NCBI GenBank assembly: GCA_002386585.1
Contig: DGIZ01000007.1
Span: forward strand, 1-25,221
Origin: Brevundimonas sp. UBA4609
GTDB lineage: Bacteria; Pseudomonadota; Alphaproteobacteria; Caulobacterales; Caulobacteraceae
Length of the DNA: 25,221 bases
Reading direction: 5' to 3'
Shown: positions 14,251 through 22,117 of the stretch, piece after piece
How the letters are laid out: the number at the start of each line of letters is the position of its first letter
Numbering within the stretch: the stretch's first letter is position 1
The notes under the pieces: model-generated
Seen by the model: the letters and a program-made list of their open reading frames with translations, nothing else
Databases searched by the model: none
What the model was told of the DNA's origin: nothing
Position numbers and translations under genes: made by a program

Positions 14251-15240
14251 ATGATCCGACTGGAGGGGGTGACCCGGCGCTATCGCAGCGCGGCGGGCGA
14301 CCGCACGGCGCTGGACGCCGTCGACCTGCACGTCGCGCGCGGCGAGGTGTTTGGCGTGGTGGGCCGTTCGGGGGCGGGCAAGTCCACCCTGATCCGCGCC
14401 ATCAACCGACTGGAGACGCCTGACGCGGGCAAGGTCTTCGTTGATGGGCAGGAGATCACCGCCCTGAACCCCGCCGAACTGCGCGCTGCGCGACGCGGCA
14501 TCGGCATGATCTTCCAGCACTTCAACCTGCTGAACGCCAAGACGATTGAGGACAACGTCGCCTTTCCCCTGCGGCTGGAAGGGCGACCGGAGGCTGAGGT
14601 GAAGGCCCGCACGGCGGAACTGCTGGCCCAGCTGGGCCTGGCCGACCACGCGAAGAAGCATCCGTCCCAGCTGTCGGGCGGTCAGAAGCAGCGCGTCGGC
14701 ATCGCCCGCGCCCTGGCCTGCGGCCCCAGCGTCCTGCTGTGCGACGAGGCGACCAGCGCCCTCGACCCTGAGACGACCGAGGACATCCTGACCCTGCTGG
14801 ACGGGCTGAACCGCGATCTGGGCCTGACCATCGTCCTGATCACCCACCAGATGGAGGTGGTGCGCCGCGTCTGCGACCGGGTGGCGGTGCTGAAGGACGG
14901 CAGGATCGTGGAGCAGGGCGCGACGGCCGACGTCTTCCTGCATCCGCAGCACGCCGTGACGCGCGCCATGCTGGCCGAGGGCGAAGAGGCGGTCGACGCC
15001 TCGGTCGCGCCCGCCGGGGCGCGCATGGCCCGCCTGACCTTCCGAGGCCCTTCGACCTATGAGCCGGAATTGAGCCGCGTCGCGCGCACGGCGGGCGTGG
15101 ACTATTCCATCCTGTCGGGCCGCATCAGCCGCATCCGGGGCGAGCCCTATGGCCAGATGACGGTGGCCTTCACCGGCGGCGACGCCGAGGCGGCCCTGGC
15201 GCAACTGGCCGCGCGCGGCGTCGTGGTGGAGGCGGTCTGA
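14251..15240 (+). CDS. metN: Methionine ABC importer ATP-binding protein MetN
   Basis: MetN is the ATPase subunit of the MetNIQ D/L-methionine importer on the inner face of the cytoplasmic membrane. At 329 aa it has the right length, including the C-terminal regulatory NIL domain (about 250-329; VDYSILSGRISRIRGEPYGQMTVAF), which binds methionine and feeds back on transport. Walker A is GRSGAGKST at 38-46, the Q-loop is FQHFNLL, the signature is LSGGQKQRVGIARAL, Walker B is VLLCDEATSALD, and the switch His is in LITHQMEVV. It starts 1 bp after sufA, and its TGA overlaps the metI ATG. Confidence 0.95.
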   Translation: MIRLEGVTRRYRSAAGDRTALDAVDLHVARGEVFGVVGRSGAGKSTLIRAINRLETPDAGKVFVDGQEITALNPAELRAARRGIGMIFQHFNLLNAKTIEDNVAFPLRLEGRPEAEVKARTAELLAQLGLADHAKKHPSQLSGGQKQRVGIARALACGPSVLLCDEATSALDPETTEDILTLLDGLNRDLGLTIVLITHQMEVVRRVCDRVAVLKDGRIVEQGATADVFLHPQHAVTRAMLAEGEEAVDASVAPAGARMARLTFRGPSTYEPELSRVARTAGVDYSILSGRISRIRGEPYGQMTVAFTGGDAEAALAQLAARGVVVEAV

Positions 15241-15896
15241 TGTTCGCCAATGTGGACTGGGCCGATATCGGCAAGGCGACGATCGACACCCTGCTGATGC
15301 TGGGCGGATCGATGGTTCTGACCGTGATCCTGGGCGTGCCGCTGGGCGTGCTTCTGTATCTGTCGGGCAAGGGGCGGCTGGCGGCCAACCCGGTGCTGAA
15401 CGCCGTCTTGTCCTTCGTCGTCAATGTGCTGCGCTCCGTTCCCTTCATCATCCTGCTGATCGTCATGCTGCCGGTGACGGTGCTGCTGGTCGGCACCTCG
15501 CTGGGCGTGGCGGGCGCCATTCCGCCGCTGGTGGTCGGGACCGCGCCCTTCTATGCGCGTCTGGTCGAGACGGCCCTGCGCGAGGTGGACAAGGGCGTGG
15601 TCGAGGCGACCCAGGCCATGGGCGGCTCGACCTTCCAGATCGTGACGCGCGCCCTGTTGCCCGAGGCCATGCCCGGAATCATCGCCGGCGCGACCGTCAC
15701 CGCCATCGCCCTGGTCAGCTATACGGCCATGGCGGGCGTGGTGGGGGCGGGCGGTCTGGGCGATCTGGCCATCCGCTTCGGCTATCAGCGGTTCCAGACC
15801 GACGTCATGGCTGTGACCGTAGTTCTGCTGCTGATCCTCGTACAAATTCTGCAGATGATCGGCGACCGTCTGGTCGCTAAGGTCTCGCACCGCTGA
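15240..15896 (+). CDS. metI: Methionine ABC importer permease MetI
   Basis: An integral membrane permease of 218 aa with about five transmembrane helices. The coupling loop that contacts MetN carries the permease EAA-type motif EATQAMGGSTFQIVTRALLPEAMPG (about 122-146). The segments NVLRSVPFIILLIVMLP and SYTAMAGVVGAGGLGDLAIRFGYQRF are typical of MetI. The start ATG 15240 sits in the metN stop (TGATG), with GGAGG 7 nt upstream. It is followed by metQ after 19 bp. Confidence 0.95.
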   Translation: MFANVDWADIGKATIDTLLMLGGSMVLTVILGVPLGVLLYLSGKGRLAANPVLNAVLSFVVNVLRSVPFIILLIVMLPVTVLLVGTSLGVAGAIPPLVVGTAPFYARLVETALREVDKGVVEATQAMGGSTFQIVTRALLPEAMPGIIAGATVTAIALVSYTAMAGVVGAGGLGDLAIRFGYQRFQTDVMAVTVVLLLILVQILQMIGDRLVAKVSHR

Positions 15897-15915
15897 TTTT
15901 TCGAAAGCCCGCCTC

Positions 15916-16725
15916 ATGATTCGCCGTTCGCTGCTGCTGTCCGCCGCCGCTGTTTTGACGCTCGCCGCCTGCGGTCAGGGCGCGGGCAAGAAGGCGGGTG
16001 GCGAGGGCGCGCCACTGCTGGTCGGCGCCACCGCCGTGCCACACGCTGAAATCCTGGAGCAGGTGAAGCCGATTCTGGCCGCCGAGGGGGTGCCGATCGA
16101 GATCAAGGTCTTCAACGACTACGTTCAACCTAACGTGCAACTGGCTGAAAAGCGGTTGGATGTGAACTACTTTCAGACCAAGCCCTATCTCGACGAGTTC
16201 AACGCGGCGCGCGGCACGACCCTGATCACGGTCGCCGGCGTCCACGTCGAGCCGCTCGGCCTCTATTCGCGCAAGCACAAGACCTTGGCCGAGTTGCCGA
16301 ACGGCGCCCAGGTGGTGTTGCCCAACGACGCCTCCAACACCGGCCGCGCCCTGCTGCTGCTGCAGGCGGCGGGCCTGATCACCCTGAAGGATCCGCAGAA
16401 CCCGCTGCAGACCGTGCGCGACATCGCGACCAACCCCAAGGGGCTGAAGTTCCAAGAGGTCGAGGCTGCGACCATCCCGCGCATCCTGCCTCAGGTCGAT
16501 GGGGCGGTGATCAACACCAACTATGCTCTGGACGCCGGGCTGAAACCCAAGACAGACGCCCTTCAACTGGAAGGCGCCGACAGCCCCTATGTGAACTATC
16601 TGGTCGCGCGCCCGGACAGTCAGAACGATCCGCGCGTCCAGGCTCTGGCCCAGGCCCTGCGCGGCCAGGCGATCAAGGACTTCATCGCCTCGAAATATGA
16701 AGGCGCGGTGATCCCGGCGGCCTAG
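15916..16725 (+). CDS. metQ: Methionine-binding lipoprotein MetQ
   Basis: The substrate-binding lipoprotein of the MetNIQ importer, 269 aa. The signal peptide MIRRSLLLSAAAVLTLAAC ends in a lipobox (LAAC), so Cys19 is lipidated and anchors the protein to the membrane facing the periplasm. The NLPA/MetQ domain follows: VGATAVPHAEILEQVKPILA, FNDYVQPNVQLAEKRLDVNYFQ, VHVEPLGLYSRK, LPNDASNTGRALLLLQAAGLI and the ligand-site Asn pair VINTNYAL. The stop TAG overlaps the convergent plsC-type stop through a shared CTAG (16722-16725), leaving no intergenic terminator. Confidence 0.95.
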   Translation: MIRRSLLLSAAAVLTLAACGQGAGKKAGGEGAPLLVGATAVPHAEILEQVKPILAAEGVPIEIKVFNDYVQPNVQLAEKRLDVNYFQTKPYLDEFNAARGTTLITVAGVHVEPLGLYSRKHKTLAELPNGAQVVLPNDASNTGRALLLLQAAGLITLKDPQNPLQTVRDIATNPKGLKFQEVEAATIPRILPQVDGAVINTNYALDAGLKPKTDALQLEGADSPYVNYLVARPDSQNDPRVQALAQALRGQAIKDFIASKYEGAVIPAA

Positions 16726-17543
16726 GCTGCGGCGCTGACCGCCTCGGCCGCTGCGGCGGCCTTGGCGGCCTCATCCGGCGTGGGGACCAGAATGGCGGGC
16801 GTGGCCGGTCGGCCCGTCGCCTCGGCGATCAGTTCGGCGGTCTTGCCTTCCACCGCCGCCTCTAGCCGCGCTAGGAATTCATCCTTGGGCAGGCCCGTCG
16901 GGATGGGATCGAGGAACTCCAGCGTCGCCGTGCCGGGGGTCTTGTGGAACTCTTCCAACGGCCAGAACAGGCCCAGGTTGGTCGCCAGGGGCACGACCGG
17001 CATGTCGAAGTCGCGGTACATGTGCCAGACGCCCGAGCGATAGCGGAACTTCTCGCCGACCCTGGCCAGATTGCCTTCCGGGTAGATCAGGATCTTGCGT
17101 CCCTCCCGATGGGCGTCGGCGGCGCGTTCCTTCAGGGCGGCGCGGGCGGCGTGGCCCCCGCAGTTGTTGACGACAATGGCGCCCAGCTTCTTCAGCACGG
17201 TTCCCAGCAGGGGAAACTTCTCCAGGTGGTCGCCGGTGACGAAGGCCACGTCGTCGAACTGGTCATAGGTGGCGAAGCCGTCGCCCCAACTCTGGTGCTT
17301 TGAAGCGATGATGAAGGCGCCCTGCGGCAGGCGTTCCTTGCCCCGCGTCTCGATGCGGATGCCCGCTAACAGGCTCATGGCCTGCACCATGCGCCGGACA
17401 TAGCGGCGGATGATCCAGCTTGTGGCTTTGCGGCCGGGCGCCAGGGCCGCAAAGGCGGCGGCCAGGCCGTAGGTGATGGAAAGCGCCCAATAGGCGATGT
17501 TGAACAGCAGGCTTCGCATCAGGCGACTATGCCAGCCTGACAT
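16722..17543 (-). CDS. 1-acyl-sn-glycerol-3-phosphate acyltransferase-like protein (PlsC family)
   Basis: A membrane-associated lysophosphatidic acid acyltransferase of 273 aa, acting in phospholipid synthesis. It has an N-terminal hydrophobic stretch (LLFNIAYWALSITYGLAAAFAAL, about 12-34). The acyltransferase motif H-x4-D is seen as SKHQSWGD (His83, Asp88). The second motif, usually FPEGTR, reads YPEGNLA (154-160), a known kind of variation. The C-terminal 40 residues are Ala/Pro-rich and probably disordered. The start is ATG 17543, with Met9 (MRSLLFNIAYW) a possible alternative. It lies 54 bp downstream of ispDF on the same strand, so the two probably form an operon. Its 3' end overlaps metQ by 4 bp. 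Confidence 0.9.
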   Translation of the reverse strand: MSGWHSRLMRSLLFNIAYWALSITYGLAAAFAALAPGRKATSWIIRRYVRRMVQAMSLLAGIRIETRGKERLPQGAFIIASKHQSWGDGFATYDQFDDVAFVTGDHLEKFPLLGTVLKKLGAIVVNNCGGHAARAALKERAADAHREGRKILIYPEGNLARVGEKFRYRSGVWHMYRDFDMPVVPLATNLGLFWPLEEFHKTPGTATLEFLDPIPTGLPKDEFLARLEAAVEGKTAELIAEATGRPATPAILVPTPDEAAKAAAAAEAVSAAA

Positions 17544-17597
17544 TCAGAGGCGAGCGTAAAGTGAAGCCTGGCGACGGCGGCCGCCTGGGTCCGGAAT

Positions 17598-18740
17598 TCA
17601 GGCGGGCAGTTCGATCGAAACGGCGGCCTGGGCGGCCAGACCTTCGCCACGGCCGGTGAAACCCAGGCCTTCGCTGGTCGTGGCTTTCACGCTGACGGCG
17701 TCCAGCGGCAGCTTCAACAGGGCCGCCAGCCGTTCACGCATGGCCTGGCGATGGGGCTTCACCTTGGGCTGTTCGCAGATCAGGGTCACATCGACATTGA
17801 CGATGCGCCCGCCGCGCAGCGCCACCCGTTCGGCGGCATGAACCAGGAAGCGGTCCGATGACGCCCCCTTCCACTCAGGATCGCTGGGCGGAAAGTGGTC
17901 GCCGATGTCGCCGTCGGCGATGGCGCCGAGGATGGCGTCCGTCAGGGCGTGCAGACCGGCATCGGCGTCCGAATGGCCGATCAGGGTCTGGTCATGCGGA
18001 ATCTCGACCCCGCACAGCCAGACCGACGTGCCCGGTCCCCAGCGATGAACGTCGAAACCCTGGCCGATGCGGATGGTGGTGCGAGCAGGGGACAGGGCCT
18101 CGGCCATGGCGAAATCCTCAGGATAGGTCAGTTTGGTCAGGCGCGCGTCGCCTGGGATCAGTCGGACGCGGCCGCCCGCGCGCTCGACCACGGCGGCCTC
18201 GTCGGTGGCGGCTTCATCGGCGGGCCACACGGCATAGGCGTCGCGGATGGTCTTGAGTCGAAAGGCCTGCGGCGTCTGGGCGCGCCACAGGTTCTCCCGA
18301 TCGACGGCGCCGCTGACCATGCCCTCACGCCCTCGGCGCAAGCTGTCGGCGACAGGCAAGGCGGGCAGAACGCCGTCGGCGTCGACGAGACCCGCCAGCA
18401 GGCGCGCGATCACTTCGGCGCTCAGGAAGGGGCGGGCGGCGTCGTGGATCAGCACCGGCTCGTCGTCAGCACCGCCCAGAGCCGCGAGGCCGGCGCACAC
18501 CGACCCGGCGCGTGTCGCCCCGCCGAAAACCGCGCGCCATCCGTCCAGACCGGCCAGGGCCGCGTCAGCCTCTTCGCGGGCGTCAGCGGCGATCACGACG
18601 ACGACTTCGCGCGCGCCGGCGTCCAGCAGCGCCTCGACCGACCAGCGCACGACCGGCTTGCCGGCCACCCTGCGCCACTGTTTGGCGCCGCCCGCCCGAG
18701 AACCCGAGCCGGCGGCCACGACGATCGCTGAGAATCCCAT
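17598..18740 (-). CDS. ispDF: Bifunctional IspD/IspF enzyme (isoprenoid MEP pathway)
   Basis: A fusion of two MEP-pathway enzymes, 380 aa. Residues 1 to about 218 are IspD (2-C-methyl-D-erythritol 4-phosphate cytidylyltransferase), with the CTP loop [17 protein letters not shown] and the IHDAARPF motif. Residues about 221-380 are IspF (2,4-cyclodiphosphate synthase), starting [11 protein letters not shown] with the metal ligands Asp and His, then [39 protein letters not shown] and a C-terminal [17 protein letters not shown]. Fused IspDF is common in alphaproteobacteria; it is a genuine fusion, not a frameshift artefact. The start is ATG 18740, divergent from dusB. Confidence 0.97.
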   Translation of the reverse strand: MGFSAIVVAAGSGSRAGGAKQWRRVAGKPVVRWSVEALLDAGAREVVVVIAADAREEADAALAGLDGWRAVFGGATRAGSVCAGLAALGGADDEPVLIHDAARPFLSAEVIARLLAGLVDADGVLPALPVADSLRRGREGMVSGAVDRENLWRAQTPQAFRLKTIRDAYAVWPADEAATDEAAVVERAGGRVRLIPGDARLTKLTYPEDFAMAEALSPARTTIRIGQGFDVHRWGPGTSVWLCGVEIPHDQTLIGHSDADAGLHALTDAILGAIADGDIGDHFPPSDPEWKGASSDRFLVHAAERVALRGGRIVNVDVTLICEQPKVKPHRQAMRERLAALLKLPLDAVSVKATTSEGLGFTGRGEGLAAQAAVSIELPA

Positions 18741-18768
18741 GCGGGTCTTCTAGGCGTCCCGGTTCCGC

Positions 18769-18797
18769 TTGACGAGAGGGGCCTTCTTCGGTGCTAA
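18769..18797 (+). promoter_or_regulatory. Predicted dusB-ntrYX promoter, possibly giving a leaderless mRNA
   Basis: TTGACG (18769-18774) and TGCTAA (18792-18797; GCTAAG at 18793-18798) are separated by 17 bp. This is a good match to alphaproteobacterial housekeeping promoters. Transcription would start around 18804-18806, at or next to the dusB ATG at 18806. The apparent binding site AAGGAG (18796-18801) then overlaps the -10 box and would mostly not be in the transcript. Confidence 0.5.
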
Positions 18798-18805
18798 GGA
18801 GCCTC

Positions 18806-19855
18806 ATGACGACCGGGTTGCAGATTGGCGATGTGAAGATCGCGGGGCGGGTGCTGATGGCGCCCATGACCGGGATCACGGATCTGCCGTTCCGCGTGCT
18901 GGCGTCAAGGCTGGGCGCCGCCTATGTGGCGACAGAGATGGTGGCCGCGGCCGAGCTGGCGCGCGCCCGTCCCGACGTGGTGCGCCGCGCCGCCGTGGGC
19001 GGGGGCCTGCCTCTGACAGTGATCCAGCTGGTCGGCGGCGATCCGGCCGCCATGGCCGAAGGCGCGCGCATGGCCGAGGCGGCGGGCGCCGACATCATCG
19101 ACCTGAACTTCGGCTGTCCGGCCAAGGAGGTCACCGGCGCCGCCTGCGGCTCGGCCCTGATGCGCACGCCGGATCAGGCGGCGCGGATCATGGAGGCCGT
19201 CGTTCAGGCTGTCAGCCGCCCGGTCAGCGTGAAGATGCGGCTGGGCTGGGACGAGAACAGTCATAACGCCCCCGACCTGGCGCGCCGGGCCGAAGACCTG
19301 GGTGTCGCCGCCGTCACCGTGCATGGCCGTACTCGCAAGCAGTTCTACACCGGCGTCGCCGACTGGGACGCCGTGGCTGAGGTCAAGCAGGCGGTCGCCA
19401 TACCCGTCATCGTCAATGGCGACATCATCACGGCCGAACAGGCGCGCGAGGCGCTGAGCCGATCCGGCGCCGACGCCCTGATGCTGGGGCGCGGGGTTTA
19501 CGGGCGGCCGTGGCTGGCGGCGCATCTGGAGCGCGCCCTTGCGGACGGGACGCGCCTTCGAGAGCCGGATCGCGAAGAACGACTGGCGATCGTCGTCGAG
19601 CATCTGCGAGCGTCGGTCGCCTTCTATGGCTTGCCGCTGGGTCTCAAGATGTTCCGCAAACATCTGGGCTGGTACATCGAGCAGGCCCCCTGGCCCGCCG
19701 ATCCGGCCCAGCGTCGGGCCGCCAAGGCCAGGCTGTGCCGGCTGGAGACGCCGGACGAGGTCGAAACGGCGCTGGCGACCCTGTGGCGAGATGTGACGTA
19801 TTTGGGCAACTTCGCTGTTGAAAACGAGACACAGGTGTCCGAAGTTGCGGCGTAA
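18806..19855 (+). CDS. dusB: tRNA-dihydrouridine synthase (DusB/NifR3 type)
   Basis: A flavin (FMN) enzyme reducing uridine to dihydrouridine in the tRNA D-loop; in alphaproteobacteria it is called nifR3 and stands before the ntr genes. I chose ATG 18806 (349 aa), with AAGGAG just upstream; GTG 18791 would add five residues. The TIM barrel starts LMAPMTGITDLPFR (about 17-30). The active-site Cys is Cys104 in LNFGCPAKEVTGAACGSALM, followed by VKMRLGWD, VHGRTRKQFYTG, VNGDI and MLGRGVYGRPW. The C-terminal helical domain has MFRKHLGWY. Its TAA overlaps the ntrY ATG by one base (TAATG). Confidence 0.97.
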   Translation: MTTGLQIGDVKIAGRVLMAPMTGITDLPFRVLASRLGAAYVATEMVAAAELARARPDVVRRAAVGGGLPLTVIQLVGGDPAAMAEGARMAEAAGADIIDLNFGCPAKEVTGAACGSALMRTPDQAARIMEAVVQAVSRPVSVKMRLGWDENSHNAPDLARRAEDLGVAAVTVHGRTRKQFYTGVADWDAVAEVKQAVAIPVIVNGDIITAEQAREALSRSGADALMLGRGVYGRPWLAAHLERALADGTRLREPDREERLAIVVEHLRASVAFYGLPLGLKMFRKHLGWYIEQAPWPADPAQRRAAKARLCRLETPDEVETALATLWRDVTYLGNFAVENETQVSEVAA

Positions 19856-22107
19856 TGTCGGACACGCCCGTCGCCCCGGTTGAAGAACAGGTCTCAGAGC
19901 GCTCGCTCTGGGGGCGCCTCGCTGACGGTCGGGCGCGGGCGTTGTTCGGAACCGCCTATGTCGTCGCCTTCCTGGTCACGGCGGCGGCCATCTGGCTGGT
20001 GGCCATTGCGCCGGGGGCCGCCGCGGGCGGGGACGCCCGGACGGCGGCCAGTCGTGCGGTTCTCTATGTCCTTCTGGCCAACCTGGTCCTGATTGCCGGA
20101 CTCGCGACGGTGATCGGCGGGCGGGTGCTGCGCCTGACGCGCAATCGGAACGATCCGGGCGCGCGTCTGCATCTGCGGTTCGTTACGCTGTTCTCCCTCG
20201 TTTCGGTCGTGCCCGCGGTGCTGATCGCCCTGGTCTTCGGCCTGCTGGTCAACCGGGGGGTGGATCAGTGGTTCAGCACCAACGTCCGTTCAGCTGTCGA
20301 GAACGGGGCCGAGATCGGCCGCGCCTATGTCGCGGACGTGGGCGCCGGGCTTGAGGTCGACCTGGATACGATGGCGACCGAGTTGGGCGGCGTCCGGGAT
20401 CTGTTCGACAATCGGATCCAGTTCTCGCGCGCCCTGTCGCAGATCGGCGACTTCTTCGGCTACCCGGCCCTCTATATTCTGGATGAGCAGGGACGCGTCC
20501 TGGCCAGCGGCGAGCAACCGGGCGCGCCGCCCTATGTCGCCCCTCCGCGCGAGGCTTTCGAGACGGTGGCGGGCGGCGAGGTGGCGCCGACGACGGTGAC
20601 CGAGAACCCTGACATGGTGCGGGCGCTCTATCCGCTGCCGGATTACGGTCACGCCTATCTCTACGTCGTGCGGCCGCTGGCGCCGGGCCTGATCCAGCGA
20701 ATGCGCAACGGCGAGGAGTCCATCACCGCCTATCGTGCGGCCGAGGAAAGCCGCGCTCGCATCCAGGGAGCCTTTGCGCTCAGTTATCTGGAAACGGCGC
20801 TGCTAGTGCTGGTCGGGGCGGTCTGGCTGGCCATGTCGGCCGCCAGTTCGATCTCGGCGCCGATCGGACGGTTGGTGAAGGCGGCGGATCAGGTGGCGGG
20901 CGGCGACCTCGATGCGCGCGTCGATAACGACGGCGCGCCGTCCGAGATCATCGTCCTGTCCGAAGCCTTCAACCGGATGACCGAGGACATCAAAACCCAG
21001 CAGGCGGCGCTCAAGACCGCTTCTGACGAGGCTCAGGGACGCAGCCTCTTCATTGAAACGGTCCTGTCGGGCGTCAGCGCGGGCGTGATCGGCCTGGACC
21101 GCCAGCGACGGATCTCCGCCATCAACGACAGCGCCAGCCAGCTGCTGGGCCTCGATCCGGAACAGGTCCAGGGCCGGCGTCTGGCCGAGGTGGCGCCCGA
21201 GCTGGGCGAGCTGTCGGAACGGGGCGAAGCCCATATCGAGGAGGATATCGACGTCAGCCGCGACGGCGAGGCCCTGCGCCTGCGGGTCCGCATCGAGGGC
21301 GGGCAGGGCGGCGAGATGGTGCTGACCTTCGACGATATCACCCGCCTAGTCACGGCCCAGCGTAATGCGGCCTGGCGCGACGTGGCGCGCCGCATCGCCC
21401 ATGAGATCAAGAACCCGCTGACGCCGATCCAGCTCTCGGCCGAGCGGCTGCGCCGCCGCTATCGCGAGCGGGTGGGCGATGATGTCGAGGTGTTCGATCG
21501 CTGCACCGAGACCATCATCCGTCAGGTGGGCGACATCGGCCGGATGGTGGACGAGTTCTCGTCCTTCGCCCGGATGCCGGCGCCGCGCTTTTCAATGGAG
21601 AATCCGGCGGAAATGCTGCGCGAGGCGGTTTTCGCCCAGCGTGTGGCCATGCCCGACATCGGCGTGGATCTGATCGAACCTCTCCCGGAGGTCGTGCTTC
21701 AGTGCGACGGCCGCATGGTCGGTCAGGCCTTGGCCAACATTCTGAAGAACGCGGGCGAGGCCGTAGGCGCCAAACGTGCGCTCGAACCGGTCGCCGAAGG
21801 GACGCTGGGCGTCATCGCTCGGCTGGATGTCGAAGACGGACGCGCCGTCTTCGTGATCGAGGACGACGGCGTCGGCCTGCCGGCCAAGGATCGCGACCGG
21901 CTGACCGAACCCTATGTAACCACGCGCGAGAAGGGCACGGGCCTGGGCCTGGCCATCGTCAAGCGCATCTGTGAGGACCACGGCGGCGAGCTGCGGCTGG
22001 CTGACGCGGAGACATTGTCGGGCGCGCGCGTATGCCTGATCTTCCCCCTGACCCAGGACCACAAGTCCGCCCATCGCGCCTCTGGCGTGGCGGCTGCGGC
22101 GAGTTAA
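19855..22107 (+). CDS. ntrY: Nitrogen-regulation sensor histidine kinase NtrY
   Basis: A membrane sensor kinase of 750 aa. Three N-terminal membrane helices (about 28-52, 64-90, 104-126) and a fourth at about 308-330 enclose an extracytoplasmic segment of roughly 180 residues. Then come HAMP (SISAPIGRLVKAADQVAGGDL, about 330-380), PAS (about 395-490; GVIGLDRQRRISAINDSASQLLG) and HisKA with phospho-His516 in RRIAHEIKNPLTPIQLSAERL. The ATPase domain has the N-box NILKNAGEAV (about 627), G1 EDDGVGLP and G2 TREKGTGLGLAIVKRI. It pairs with NtrX, whose gene is 10 bp downstream. NtrYX is linked to nitrogen, redox and envelope control in alphaproteobacteria. It starts directly in the dusB stop, with no ntrBC between. 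Confidence 0.95.
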   Translation: MSDTPVAPVEEQVSERSLWGRLADGRARALFGTAYVVAFLVTAAAIWLVAIAPGAAAGGDARTAASRAVLYVLLANLVLIAGLATVIGGRVLRLTRNRNDPGARLHLRFVTLFSLVSVVPAVLIALVFGLLVNRGVDQWFSTNVRSAVENGAEIGRAYVADVGAGLEVDLDTMATELGGVRDLFDNRIQFSRALSQIGDFFGYPALYILDEQGRVLASGEQPGAPPYVAPPREAFETVAGGEVAPTTVTENPDMVRALYPLPDYGHAYLYVVRPLAPGLIQRMRNGEESITAYRAAEESRARIQGAFALSYLETALLVLVGAVWLAMSAASSISAPIGRLVKAADQVAGGDLDARVDNDGAPSEIIVLSEAFNRMTEDIKTQQAALKTASDEAQGRSLFIETVLSGVSAGVIGLDRQRRISAINDSASQLLGLDPEQVQGRRLAEVAPELGELSERGEAHIEEDIDVSRDGEALRLRVRIEGGQGGEMVLTFDDITRLVTAQRNAAWRDVARRIAHEIKNPLTPIQLSAERLRRRYRERVGDDVEVFDRCTETIIRQVGDIGRMVDEFSSFARMPAPRFSMENPAEMLREAVFAQRVAMPDIGVDLIEPLPEVVLQCDGRMVGQALANILKNAGEAVGAKRALEPVAEGTLGVIARLDVEDGRAVFVIEDDGVGLPAKDRDRLTEPYVTTREKGTGLGLAIVKRICEDHGGELRLADAETLSGARVCLIFPLTQDHKSAHRASGVAAAAS

Positions 22108-22117
22108 GCGAGGCGTC

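Noticed and set aside
17598..18740. ispD-ispF as a sequencing-error fusion of two genes
   Set aside because: The frame is continuous with both domains complete, and fused IspDF is well known in alphaproteobacteria.
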